This document shows, one piece after another, positions 1 to 11,400 of a stretch of 34,089 nt of DNA. Origin of the DNA: Verrucomicrobiaceae bacterium (GTDB lineage Bacteria > Verrucomicrobiota > Verrucomicrobiia > Verrucomicrobiales > Akkermansiaceae); NCBI GenBank assembly GCA_027486655.1, contig JAIXOR010000036.1:1-34089 (forward strand). Reading direction: 5' to 3'. Positions within the stretch are counted from its first letter, which is position 1. Each line of letters starts with the position of its first letter. Position numbers and translations under genes: made by a program. The notes beneath the pieces were generated by a model. The model had not been told where the DNA came from. It saw only the letters and a list, made by a program, of their open reading frames with translations, and ran no database searches.

Positions 1-3000
1 AACAACAACGCCGCAAACTCGCCCGTCTCCCAGCGCAGCGAATTCATCATCCTCAGCAGCGAGGTGGACGACACCAGCACCACCTGGGCGGGAGCGATTC
101 CCGCCGCGGGCTATGGCACTCTCGCCACCACCACGACGAAGATGACCGTCGACTACGTCCGCGTCTATCGCCGCTCGGAAACCGTGGTCAACGGCGACTT
201 CGAAGGAAAGATCGGCCCCTTCAGCTCGACCGGCCAGGCCACTTGGTCGGCCACAGATGGCCGCACGGATCCCGCCTCCGCGAAGATCGCGCCCACCTCC
301 GGCGGTTCGTCGGTCGAACAAACCGTGCGCGGCCTGCTGCCCGACACCTCCTACATCCTCAATGCCTGGGGCAAAGCCGGCACCACCTCGCCCGGACTCT
401 TCATCGCCGCAAAGAATCACGGCAGCCCACAAACCGGCCAAACCCTCACCTCCGCCACCTACACCAAGGCCACCGTGCCCTTCACCACCGGCTCTAACAA
501 CCGCACCGCCGCACTTTTCGCCTACTCCGCGAATATCGGTTCCACCGGCTACGTCGACGACTTCCTCCTGCGCCGTGCCACCACCGTCCCCAACGGACAT
601 CTCGAACACGACTCGTCCCACGCTTGGACCAACTCCTATGGCGGTGCTACGATCTCCGCCGATTCCGCCTACGACGGCGAGTTTGCATGGAAGATCCCCG
701 CCAGCGGCTCCAGCGCCGGCGTCGAGCAGGAAGTCCTCGGCCTCACCCCGTCCACCGCCTACCGCCTCAGCGCCTGGACCACCAATGGCAACGCCGGCCT
801 CACCTTTGGCGTGAAAAACCACGGCGCATCCCAAGTCACCACCACCCGATCCTCTAACAGCTGGGCCCGTGCCAGCGTCGACTTCACCACGGGTTCCGCC
901 GCCACGGGTGCCACCGTCTTCGCCTTCCGCTCCTCCAGCGCGCAAACTGCCTACGCCGATTCCTTCTTCCTCCACCAACCGCTTGCCACCCCGTGGACCA
1001 GCCAGGACCTCACCACCACCGGCCGCTCCGGCACCGCCGGCCGCCTCGGCGACCGCCTTGTTCTCCAAGCTGGCGGAAACAACCTCACCGGCAGCACCGA
1101 CCCCATCCATTTCCTCCACCAACCTCTTAACGGCGATGGCAGCATCACCGCACGCCTCGTCGGTGTGGACACCACCGCCTACCACGCCAAGGCCGGCCTG
1201 ATGATCCGCGAATCGACCGCCCCCGGGGCCCGCAGCGCCGCCGTCGTCTGGGGACCGGTCAACCAGCTCGTCGAATTCAACCGTCGCAGCACCACCGACG
1301 CAGCGGCAAGTTCGACCCTCACCGCACGCGAAGTCATTGACCCGCCCTGGCTCCGCCTCACCCGCCGCGGCAACACCTTCACCGCCTACCGCTCGCCCGA
1401 CGGCCAGTCGTGGACCCGCGTAGGTTCGCCGCAGACCATCGCCATGTCGACCAATGCCCTCGTCGGCATCCCTGCCTGCGCCGGCGACACGACAAGGCTC
1501 ACGGAAGTCGCCGTCGACGACGTGACGATCACCGCCCCCATTGCCGACGTCCTCATCACCTCGCCCGCCGACGGCAGCACGTTGTCCGGCACCGGCCAAA
1601 GCCTCCGCCTCGCAGCCACCGTCACCTCCGGCACGCCCCCGACGCTCGCATGGAGTGTCATCAGCGGACCCGGTGCCGTCACCTTCGCAGACCCCTCACT
1701 CGCCAGCACCACCGCCACTTTTTCGACCGCCGGCAGCTACCTGCTCCGTCTAACAGCCACCACCGCCGCTGGCAGCGGAAGCGCCGACCTCACCGTCCAT
1801 GTCGCCCCCGCCCCCGTCGCCGATCCCTCGCTCGTCCTCCATTTGAAACTCGACGAGTCCTCCGGCACCACCGCCAACGACAGTTCCGGCAGCGCCAACC
1901 ACGCCAACGCCACCGGCGGGCTTGCCTGGCAACCCGCCGCCGGCGCTATCACCGGCGCGGCCGAGTTCAATGGCACCGACTCCTACCTCGCCGTCCCCGA
2001 CAGCAACTCCCTCGACAACACCGCCGCCTTCACCCTCTCTTACTGGTTCCGCGCGGAGACCCTCGGCAACAACACCGGCCTCGTCGCCAAACGCATCGGC
2101 CTGAACGACAACAATTCCTACGGATTCTTCCTCGGCCTCGATGGCAAGCTGTCCGTGGATGTGAACTCGTCCAACAACCGCTTCACCAGCAACACCACCT
2201 TCAACAGCGGCACCTGGTATCACGTCGCCCTCGTCTTCGACGGCAGCCTCGCCGAAGCCCAGCGCAGCAAGCTCTACGTCAACGGCGTGCTCGATACGAC
2301 CGCCGCGGAAACCAGTACTTCGGTTCCTAACCACACCTCCTCCCTCCACATCGGCGTGCTCGCTCCTGGCGGAAATGTGTTCGACGGCCGGATCGACGAA
2401 GTCCGCTTCCACCGCCGCGCCCTATCCGCCACCGAGATCTCCGCCCTGGAAAGTGCCACCGACACCTTCGCACCGACCGTGTCCGCAGGTCCCGCCCCTG
2501 CCGCCATCGCCGGCACCGCCGCAACCCTAACAGGCAGCGCCGGGGTTGAAGCAGGTCCCGCGCCCACAGTGCTCTGGAGCAAACTCAGCGGCCCCGGCAC
2601 CGCGACCTTCGCCCCCCCCTCGGCCGCTGCAACCACCGTCACCTTCGACCAACCAGGGACCTACATCCTCCGCCTCACCGCCACCAACTCCACCGCCCAA
2701 ACCTCCGCCGATCTAACGGTCACCGCCAGCCATCCACCGCCACTCGTTTCGATCCTCAATCCTCCCGCGCCGGTCGCCCTCGCCCATCCCGCAGACATCC
2801 TCCGCCTCACTGCCAGCGCCAGCGCCAACGGCGCGCCCGGCGGCGCGACCCTCGCCTGGACCCAGCTCAGCGGGCCCGGAACCGTGACCTTCTCCAATGC
2901 AAGCGCAGCCGACACCACCGCCGGTTTCTCGGCCCCCGGCAGCTATTTGCTTCGCTGCACCGTCACCAGCATCGGCGGCATTTCCAGCGCCGACGCCTCG

Positions 3001-4305
3001 GTCAGCGTCGCCGCCCCCGCATCGCTCGAACTCCGCCAAGGCGCAAACAACTACTCCCACGCCGCCACCTTCCTCCGCAGCGACAGCAATACCTGGAACT
3101 CCGGCAGCCGGGATCTCCTCCTCGTCGGCAAGTCCGCCACTTCCGGCAACTTCTTCCGCAGCGTCCTTTCCTTTCCTCTAACAGGCATCCCTGCCAACGC
3201 CACCCTCACCGGCGTCTCGCTCGACCTCTGGACCCACCCCACCCAGGCTGGCACCGGCAGCGTTGCCGCTCTCGAACTCCGCGAACTCTCCGCCACCCCG
3301 GTCGAAGGGTCAGGCAACAGCAGCACCGACGCAGCCGTCGGAGCCGGAACCGGCGCGACCTGGCTCAACCGCACCGCGACCACAACCTGGAACACCCCCG
3401 GCGGCGACTTCGGAGCGACGGCTCTATCCACGATCGCAGGCTTCAACACCACCACTCTGGGCGTCCAGAAGACCTTCCCCTCCACCGCCGCCTTCCTCGC
3501 CGCCGCACAAGCCGCCGTTGCCGCCGGCCAACCGCTCGACCTGATGATCCTTTCCCCGCTCACCGAAAGCGGACCAAGTGCCGCGTTCACGCGCTTTGCC
3601 TCGGACGATCACACGACCGCTGCCCAGCGCCCGAGGCTCACCCTCATCTGGTCGGCAAACCCCGCTCCCAACCTCAACCCGGGCCCCGCTCCCAACGCGA
3701 TCATCAACACACCTGCGTCCCTAACAGGAAGCACCACCGGTGCCACCTCCAGCGCCTGGTCCTTCGTTTCAGGCCCGGGCACCGCCACCTTTGCAAACCC
3801 GGCAAACCCCTCCACCAACGTCACCTTCAATCAGACCGGCAGTCACCTGCTCCGGCTTATGGCCTCAAACAGTTCCGCCGAGGTTAGCAGACTTCTTGCG
3901 ATCGACGTCATCACGCGGCAACAAGCCTGGAGGCTCACCCATTTCGGCACCACGCAGGACCTTGGAACCGCGGCGGACGGCTTCGACTCGAACAAGGACG
4001 GCGAATCGAACCTCTACGAATTCGCGACCGGCCAAAGTCCGAACGACGTCACCCGGCGGAGCCCAACCCTGACACGCAATGGCTCGAACCTCGAATTCAT
4101 CTACACTCGCTCAAAGGCGGCCGTCCTCGATGGATTGACCTTCACTGTCGAGTGGAGCGATTCGCTGTCGGGAAACACGTGGAGCCATGGCGGAGTCAGC
4201 GAAACCATCTTGGGTGACGACGGCACGCTGCAATCCGTCCGGGCCACCATGGCCTCAGGAAGCATCGGAAAACGCTTCATCCGACTCAGGGTTCTAAAAC
4301 CGTGA
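1..4305 (+). CDS. GH16-like secreted glucanase with CBM, LamG, PKD-like and DNRLRE modules (5' partial)
   Basis: The frame is open from base 1, so the true start lies upstream; the GTG at 64 is only the first start-like codon inside the window. Residues are numbered from base 1. Residues 1-60 look like the last strands of a GH16 beta-jelly-roll (a SEFIILSSEV strand, then VDYVRVYRR), suggesting an endo-beta-glucanase or laminarinase-type enzyme whose catalytic part is outside the window. Then come two CBM4/9-like modules (about 60-190 and 194-323, each opening with NGxxE), a DUF1349-like sandwich (330-515), a PKD-like domain (516-603), a LamG lectin-like domain (607-820), two more PKD-like domains (824-1007), a DNRLRE domain (1009-1218), a short PKD-like domain and the C-terminal EF-hand-like module (from 1306, DSNKDGESNLYEFATG). 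The stop is TGA at 4303. The same DNRLRE/PKD/C-terminal order recurs in the lyase gene downstream. The GH16 call rests on a short fragment; the accessory modules are clearer. Confidence 0.75.
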   Translation, partial: NNNAANSPVSQRSEFIILSSEVDDTSTTWAGAIPAAGYGTLATTTTKMTVDYVRVYRRSETVVNGDFEGKIGPFSSTGQATWSATDGRTDPASAKIAPTSGGSSVEQTVRGLLPDTSYILNAWGKAGTTSPGLFIAAKNHGSPQTGQTLTSATYTKATVPFTTGSNNRTAALFAYSANIGSTGYVDDFLLRRATTVPNGHLEHDSSHAWTNSYGGATISADSAYDGEFAWKIPASGSSAGVEQEVLGLTPSTAYRLSAWTTNGNAGLTFGVKNHGASQVTTTRSSNSWARASVDFTTGSAATGATVFAFRSSSAQTAYADSFFLHQPLATPWTSQDLTTTGRSGTAGRLGDRLVLQAGGNNLTGSTDPIHFLHQPLNGDGSITARLVGVDTTAYHAKAGLMIRESTAPGARSAAVVWGPVNQLVEFNRRSTTDAAASSTLTAREVIDPPWLRLTRRGNTFTAYRSPDGQSWTRVGSPQTIAMSTNALVGIPACAGDTTRLTEVAVDDVTITAPIADVLITSPADGSTLSGTGQSLRLAATVTSGTPPTLAWSVISGPGAVTFADPSLASTTATFSTAGSYLLRLTATTAAGSGSADLTVHVAPAPVADPSLVLHLKLDESSGTTANDSSGSANHANATGGLAWQPAAGAITGAAEFNGTDSYLAVPDSNSLDNTAAFTLSYWFRAETLGNNTGLVAKRIGLNDNNSYGFFLGLDGKLSVDVNSSNNRFTSNTTFNSGTWYHVALVFDGSLAEAQRSKLYVNGVLDTTAAETSTSVPNHTSSLHIGVLAPGGNVFDGRIDEVRFHRRALSATEISALESATDTFAPTVSAGPAPAAIAGTAATLTGSAGVEAGPAPTVLWSKLSGPGTATFAPPSAAATTVTFDQPGTYILRLTATNSTAQTSADLTVTASHPPPLVSILNPPAPVALAHPADILRLTASASANGAPGGATLAWTQLSGPGTVTFSNASAADTTAGFSAPGSYLLRCTVTSIGGISSADASVSVAAPASLELRQGANNYSHAATFLRSDSNTWNSGSRDLLLVGKSATSGNFFRSVLSFPLTGIPANATLTGVSLDLWTHPTQAGTGSVAALELRELSATPVEGSGNSSTDAAVGAGTGATWLNRTATTTWNTPGGDFGATALSTIAGFNTTTLGVQKTFPSTAAFLAAAQAAVAAGQPLDLMILSPLTESGPSAAFTRFASDDHTTAAQRPRLTLIWSANPAPNLNPGPAPNAIINTPASLTGSTTGATSSAWSFVSGPGTATFANPANPSTNVTFNQTGSHLLRLMASNSSAEVSRLLAIDVITRQQAWRLTHFGTTQDLGTAADGFDSNKDGESNLYEFATGQSPNDVTRRSPTLTRNGSNLEFIYTRSKAAVLDGLTFTVEWSDSLSGNTWSHGGVSETILGDDGTLQSVRATMASGSIGKRFIRLRVLKP

Positions 4306-4339
4306 CTTCGAAGACATCGCACGTTGTTTAAACCACACC

Positions 4340-5401
4340 ATGCCCGTCATGAAACCAGTCTTCACAATCCTTGCCGCCACCACCCTGCTTTCTCCGCCGG
4401 GTTCCGCAGCGGAAAGCGTGCTTGTCCCGGCAATCAAAGGAGATTGGATTCACATCTATCAACCGCAACCGGATGCCTTTCCGGGTCCGGATTCGCCGCG
4501 CTTCAAAACCGGAAAGACCTATGATGACTGGCAGGTGAACGATCACTGCATCCTGAAAGGCCCGGACCAGCGTTGGCACGCCTTCGGCATCACGCATCCG
4601 GCCATTCCCGGGCATGAACCCAACCCCCATGAAGGCGAGTGGATGTCCTTCCACGCGGTGGCTGAGACAGGGCCCTTCAAGCAACACGCGAAACCCGGCG
4701 CGTGGAAAGATCATCCCAAGATCCTGCCCCCGTCCACACGGCCGGGTGAAATCAAAGAGAACCACGCGCCATTCATCATTTTCCATGAGGGTCAATACTG
4801 GATGTTCTATGGCAAAACACCCATCCGTTATGCCACCTCAACAGACTTATGGAATTGGACGCCGCGCGGCGAATTATTCCATCACCCCGATGGCCGCGAT
4901 CCCCACATCCTGTCCCACGAGGGCACATTCTACATGTCCTACACCAGCCAGCAGTCGGTGTTGGTGCGCACTTCCATCAATCTCAAGGACTGGAGTGAAC
5001 CCACCACCATCTATTCGCTGCCCGCAGGCGAAGGAGGTGGCCCGGAATCACCGAGCATCCTGAAACTTCACGGAGGATTCTATTTGATCTGGTGCCGCTG
5101 GGATCCGAAACTCAGCAAGAAAGGTTTCACCTATCAGGACCGGAGTTTGGTATTCTTCTCCAACACTCCCATGGATTTCAAGAACCGGAAACCGGTCGCG
5201 GAAATCCAAAGCCATGCCCCGGAACTCTTCCAGGACGAGGACGGCGATTGGTGGATCTCCAGCGCCGAAAGACCGAACCGCGGGGTGAGCATCGCCCCGG
5301 TCAAATGGCAGCCGATGACCGGCCACGCCGATGTCCTGAGCCCGGCAACTCTACCGCCCGCATCCCGTTTGGAACTACCTTCCAAATCGAAACCCAGATG
5401 A
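4340..5401 (+). CDS. Secreted GH43-like five-bladed beta-propeller glycosidase
   Basis: The product is 353 residues with an N-terminal signal peptide (hydrophobic stretch in residues 5-20, then PGSAAES). The body has the recurrent aromatic propeller strands of the GH43/GH32/GH117-like superfamily: YWMFYGK followed by IRYATSTDLWNWTP, then RDPHILSHEGTFYMSYTS, ESPSILKLHGGFYLIWCRWD, and APELFQDEDGDWWISSA. This layout (acid residue near the start of each blade, then YxMxYS) points to arabinanase/xylosidase-like or other side-chain-cleaving glycosidases; I cannot assign the substrate. Starts at 4340 or 4349 are both possible; MKPVFTILAATTLL at 4349 is the more classical signal sequence and neither has a clear ribosome-binding site. 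The gene lies 34 bases after the GH16-like gene and its TGA overlaps the next ATG (ATGA, 5398-5401), so the three genes probably form one operon. Confidence 0.7.
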   Translation: MPVMKPVFTILAATTLLSPPGSAAESVLVPAIKGDWIHIYQPQPDAFPGPDSPRFKTGKTYDDWQVNDHCILKGPDQRWHAFGITHPAIPGHEPNPHEGEWMSFHAVAETGPFKQHAKPGAWKDHPKILPPSTRPGEIKENHAPFIIFHEGQYWMFYGKTPIRYATSTDLWNWTPRGELFHHPDGRDPHILSHEGTFYMSYTSQQSVLVRTSINLKDWSEPTTIYSLPAGEGGGPESPSILKLHGGFYLIWCRWDPKLSKKGFTYQDRSLVFFSNTPMDFKNRKPVAEIQSHAPELFQDEDGDWWISSAERPNRGVSIAPVKWQPMTGHADVLSPATLPPASRLELPSKSKPR

Positions 5402-8400
5402 ACTTGGTTAGATCCGCCATCCTCTACTTTCTGTTGTCATGCGTGACCGTGTTTGCCCAAAGCGGAACCGGTCTCACAGGGAAGTATTATGACAACGCTG
5501 ACTTCACCTCGCTGAAGACCACTCGCACGGACGCGACGCTCGATTTCAACTGGGGCTCGGCCATCCCATCCGGCACCGCGCTGACCAGTGCGGATACGTT
5601 CAGCGTGGCGTGGTCGGGTCAGATCGAACCGGAGTTCTCGGAACTCTACACGTTTTACTTCTCGGCGGATGACACCGGCCGACTTTGGATCAATGACGAA
5701 CTGATCGTGGCGCGGTCGATCTATCAGAGCCCGATCGAAATGCGCGGGCAAATCCGGCTCAAGGCCGGGCACAAGGTGAACATCCGCGTCGAGTACACGG
5801 AGAATACCGGCAACACGCGGGCGAAGTTGGAATGGTCGTCAGCATCACTACCGCGACAGCTGGTGCCGACGAATAGGCTCTATCCAAGCACCCAGGTGCC
5901 CAACGGTGGATCAGTCATGCGCGAGGTCTGGACCGGCTTGTCCGGCTCCGGCATCGGTGGCCTGACGTCTGACGCGAACTACCCGAACAAACCGGCCTCG
6001 CGCGAGTTTCTCACGTCCTTCGAGTGCCTCGCGCAGAACTGGGAGGACAACTTCGGCACCCGCGTCACCGGGTTTGTCCGCGCCCCGGTCTCGGGCAGCT
6101 ACACATTCGCGGTGAGCGGCGACGAGGTCGTGGAGCTTTACCTGAGCACGGACGCATCCAGCGCGAACAAGTCGCTGATCGCGACCAGCACCGCGGCGAC
6201 GGCATTCCGTGATTTCTCCGCAAGCCCATCACAGCAATCAACGGCGCGAACGCTGGTGGGCGGCCAGGTTTACTACGTCGAGTTGCTGCACAAGGAGAAC
6301 ACCGGAGCCGACCATTGGAGCGTGGGCTGGAAACAGCCGGGCGACACCACGTTCAGCGTCATTCCCGGCACGGCGCTGATGATGCCGGGAGTGGACAGGT
6401 CCCAGCCGGCGACGGCCGATTTCTTCAACACGCTCTGCACCGAACAGCCGCGCCTGGGTGTTTCGCGGGAGCGTTTCCTATGGCTGAAGCAGATGTGGGA
6501 AAGCCCGCTCCCATCCGCTGCGAAGACGCGCGCGCAGTCCGTGATCAACACGGCGAACACCGACCTCACCGCCGCGCCGGACAGCGGCCGCCACGGACGG
6601 GACCGCCTTCAGCGGCTCGCGGTGGCATGGTGGCTCACGGGAGACACACGCTATCCGGAGTATGCCTGGACCAGCATCATCAATCACGCGATGAACAACG
6701 GTGATTGGGGCGAACCGTGGAAAGGCGTGACCAATGGCGTGGTCGCCATCGGTTACGATTGGTTTTATCCGTATTGGTCTTCGTCCCGCAGGACCACCAT
6801 GACGAACAAGATGGTGGCCGGCTTCAACGGCGGATGGACGAACAGTTACTCGAACAACATCGGTGTCCTCATCAATTGCGGCCATCTCGAAGCCATGCTT
6901 GCGGTAGGTCTGGTCAACGAAGCCGCAGCGGAGGGGAAGATCGGCTCCGCGATCTCACGGCTGAACCCGAAGGTGGCCGAATGGAACGCCAATGCGGGCG
7001 CTTGGTATGAAGGCACCGACTACGGGATTTTCACCAAGTGGGGCTTCGGCCAGGCCATGCCGGCAATGGAAATGGCTTTGGGCAGCACCTTCGGTCTCAG
7101 CAAGATCACCGGCGTCTCCTCGACCGCGAGGGAACCACTGACAATCGCGAGCAACAACCGGCAGCGCTTCACGTTTTCGGACGTCGGCACGGGCAGCCAC
7201 AACGCGACCGGTTGGGCGAACTGGTGGGCGCGCCGCTACGGAGCGCACGAAGTTTATGATTTCTGCAGGCAGGTGGGAAGCAGCGCGCTCAACGCGCTTT
7301 ATGTTCCCGAAACGACGATCGCCCCCGAATCCACCGGGATGAATCCCGACACCGCGTATCGCGGACCGGCGGATGCGAGCGGCGGGAACTTCTGCGAGGT
7401 GGTGACGATGCGGCAGAACTGGACGGACCCGAAAGCCACCTTCGTCGGTGGCATGGGCGGCACCTATGAAAGCCACGGGCATTTGCAGAGCGGAACCTTC
7501 CAACTCTCGGCGCGCGGCGTGAAATGGTTCATCGACCTGTCGAGCGAGAACTACGACGTGGCGAATCACAACACCACTACCCCCAATCCCACCGGCGTGG
7601 ACCGCTGGGACTACTACCGTTGGCGGGCGGAAGGGCACAATTGCCTCGTCGTCAATCCCACGGCCGGGCCGGACCGCATCTGGAACGCGCCGCCCGCGCC
7701 GCTGTTGAACTATCAGTCCGCGCAGAACGGGCAGCGCAGTTTCGCCGTCTGGGATTTGTCGGATAACATTTCGGGGGTCACGAAAGTCCAGCGCGGCATC
7801 CAGTTGTTCAACAACCGCAAGGAAGTGCTCGTGCAGGATGAAATCGTCACGTCAAGTGCGAGCACCGCCTGGTGGTATGCGCATTTTCAAAGCACGAGCA
7901 CACCACCCGCCATCAGTCCCGACGGCAGCAGCGTGGTACTCACCTCGGGAACGGAGCGGCTGTGGGGCAAGATCGTGAGCGGCGGCGGGGTGTGGACCGT
8001 GCGTCCCGCATCGGCCCTGATCCAAACGAACAACCCGCCGGTGGCGGACACGCCCAACAACGGCAAGAACAAGCTCGCCATCCAGCTCACCGGCGTGACC
8101 AACACCACGCTCGCCGTGTGGTTTGTTCCGCTGGCACCGGGTGAAAATCCCCCTGAGACCCTGCCCACCATCACCCCGCTCAGCTCGTGGAATCTTGTCG
8201 GCCGAAACGAAGCGCCCCTTGTTCAGAACGGATACGCGACCATCGTCGGCGGCGCGGCGGTGGATGTGAACCTGCGCCAGTTCGTGACGGATGACTGGAC
8301 GCCTGCCACGCGTCTCAACTTCGCCGTCAGCAATTCCATCGGCGGTACGGTGTCGTTGTTGCCGGACGGCTACACCGCCCGCTTCACGCCCGCTCCCGGC

Positions 8401-11400
8401 TTCAATGGAATCCAGAGTTTCAATTTCACCGCCACCGATGAAGACGGGGCCACCTCCGCCCCCGGCACTATCTCGATCAGCGCCGCGGCGGTCGTCTCGA
8501 ACTGGAACAACGCCGCCGGAGGAAACTGGAGCAGCGCCGGAAACTGGCAGGAAAACACCGCACCCGCCGGCGGACGCGGCGCTGACATCCGCTTCTTCAG
8601 CGGCCAAACCGTCCCCGCCGCCACCCTCAACATCGGCAACAACATCGTCGGCACCTTCGACGCCAACCAACTCCACTTCAGCGGCACCGGAACGGCCACG
8701 ACGGTCGTGAACCTCGCGGGCAATCCGCTGCGGCTTGTTAGAAACGGAGCCGTCACCCCGGCCATCACGCTCAGCGGCGCCACCACCGGCTACCGCTACA
8801 ACATCGCCAACGACATCACGCTCGATGACGACGTGACCTTCAACGGCAGCGGCAGCGGCACCTTCGTGTTCAACGGAGCCATCACCGGCAGCGGCGGCAT
8901 CACCCGCAACGGCACTTCGAGCACCCTCGTCCTCGCAGGAAACAACAGCTACGCCGGCTCCACCTTGATCAACGCGGGCACACTTCAAATCGGCAATGAC
9001 GGAACCACCGGATCGCTGGGCAACGGGCCGGTCAGCATCGCCAGCGGCGCGACCCTTCGCTTCGACCGCACGGGCACGGTGCTCGTGTCCAACGACATCA
9101 CCGGAGCCGGGAGGGTCATCGTGAACGGGGTCACCTCGTCCGACGTGGTCAGCCTCGGCGGCGACAACGATTTCACCGGCGAAGTCCGCGTGGACAACGG
9201 TTCGCTCCGGATCACCGATGCCCGCCAGCTCGGCAGCGGCACCAAGAACATCATCGCCGCCAGCACTTCCGCCGTCCTGCGCATCGACGGAGCCACCGGA
9301 CCGGTCGTCTTCCCTCCGGAGTTCTCGGTCCTTACCAGCAATCCCAACGGAGCCATCCTCAACGAGGCGGGCGACAACGAGATCCTCGGCAATCTCACCC
9401 TCACCTCCGGCGCCGGCAGCACCCGCATCACCGTGGCGGCCGGCTCCCTCGCCATTCACGGCATCGTCACCCCGAATTTCACCGGCCGCGGGCTCGACCT
9501 CCGCGGCGCGGGCAATGGCATCATCCACGGCAACCTCCTCGACGGTGCCGGCGCCAACACCCTCGCCGGCTTCTCGAAGAACGACGCGGGCACCTGGACG
9601 CTCAACGGCAACAACGCCATCACCTGCGCCACCACCGTCAGCGCCGGGAAACTCGTCATCAATGGCAGCCACGCATCCGGAGCCGTCAGCGTCGCCTCCG
9701 GTGCGACTCTTGCCGGTCGTGGCTCTCTAACAGCCGCCACCACCGTCACCGGCACGCTCTCCCCGGGCGATGGCATTGGCACGATGAACTTCGGCAGTTC
9801 TCTCTCCTTTGGCTCCGCCTCGAAACTGCGCTGGGAAGCCGGATCCAACTCCATCAACGCCGATCAAGCCCTCGCCGCCGGAGCCCTCAGCGTCACCAGC
9901 GGCGCGAAGATCGACGTCGTGCTCAACAGCCCCGGCAGCATGGTGAATCTGCTCAACAGCTTCTGGCGAAGCGCCCGCACCTTTCCCGTCGTCAGCGGCA
10001 GCGGCATGACCGGAACCTTTGCGCTCGGCACCGTCACCGCCGATGCGGGCGGCCGCCCCGTGAGCACCTACGGAAGCTTCGCGGTGCAAAACACCGCCAC
10101 CGGCGCAAACCTCGTTTGGACGCCGATCCCCGGCTTCCCGATTTACAATGATCCGGTCGTCACCATCACCAGCCCGGCCAGCCAACCCGTCTCCGTCATC
10201 GACGCCGACCACGAACTGCGCGTCACCGCCACCAGCGACAGCGGCCCGTCGGCCCCGATCTTGTGGAGCATGGTCAGCGGCCCGGAAGCCGTGAATTTCG
10301 AGAACCCCGCCGCCGCGACCGCCCGCGTGCGCTTCACCGAAGCAGGCACCTACGTCCTGCGCTGCACCGCATCCAATGCAGGCGGCAGCGGCAGCCGCGA
10401 CCTCACCGTCGAAGTCGCACCCGTTGCAACCGAACTTTCCCTCCGCGAAGGCGTGGATGGTGCACTCACCCCGGCCACCTTCATCCGCGGCGATACCACC
10501 ACCTGGAACTCCGGCGCGCGCGACCAGATCATCGTCGGCCGCAACCCGGGCATCTTCCGCTCACTGCTCACATTCCCCGTGTCGGCGATACCGGCCAATG
10601 CGTTCATCACCGAAGCCACGCTCGATCTAACCCTCTGCGCTGCGGGCAGCGGCTCGAATCTGGATCCGATGAACATCCACCCGCTCAACGTGCCATTCGA
10701 CGAAGGCACGGGCGACGGCCTCACCGCAACCAATGGGGCAAGCACCGGCGCGGACTGGCAACGCAGGACCTACTCGCCCGCCACGTCCTGGACGACTGCG
10801 GGCACCGGCCCCGGCACGGATTATGGCGCGCAGATTCTCGGCACCTCGGAAGCCTTTGATCCCATCACCACGCCTGCAGGCACCGTGATTCCGTTCACCG
10901 CCACCCCGGCCTTCGCCGCCACCGTCGCCTCGCGCCTCGCCGCCTCCAGTCCCGTTCATCTTCTCGTGAAGGGAGCCACCGATACCACCGCCGCCAGCGG
11001 ATTCGCCCGCATCGCCTCGGAGGACCACCCCACCGTCGATTGGCGTCCCCGACTCAACGTCTCCTATCACGACCACCTTGCCCCGATCATCGATCCCGGC
11101 CAAGCCCCCGCCGCCACGGTCGGCACGCCGGTCGTCCTAACAGGAGCCATCACCCACGGCACCGGTCTCGGCTGGTCCCTCGTCAGCGGACCCGGCCAGG
11201 TCGTCATCACCAACCCCAACCCCACCGGAGCGACCATGGTCTTCACCCGTCCCGGCAGCCACCTCCTGCGTTTCACCGGCACCAACGCCCACGGCGAAAG
11301 CAGCCGCCTCCTTGAAATCGTGGCCACCGGCACCGCGATGACCGAACTTGAAATCTGGCGCATGCAACACTTCGGCAGCACCGCCGACAACGACACCGCG

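Noticed and set aside
64..66. GTG at 64 as the start of the first gene
   Set aside because: The frame is open back to base 1 and the upstream codons (SQRSEFIILSSE) continue the GH16 fold, so the gene starts outside the window.
5092..5397. N-terminal extension of the lyase upstream of 5398
   Set aside because: It overlaps the GH43-like gene in another frame, and ATG 5398 begins a textbook signal peptide overlapping the previous stop.
7852..9672. 606-codon open frame on the - strand inside the lyase gene
   Set aside because: The translation is low-complexity Gly/Ala/Val/Asp/Arg-rich with no recognisable domain; it is an antisense shadow of a GC-rich repetitive gene, whose + frame has clear domains.
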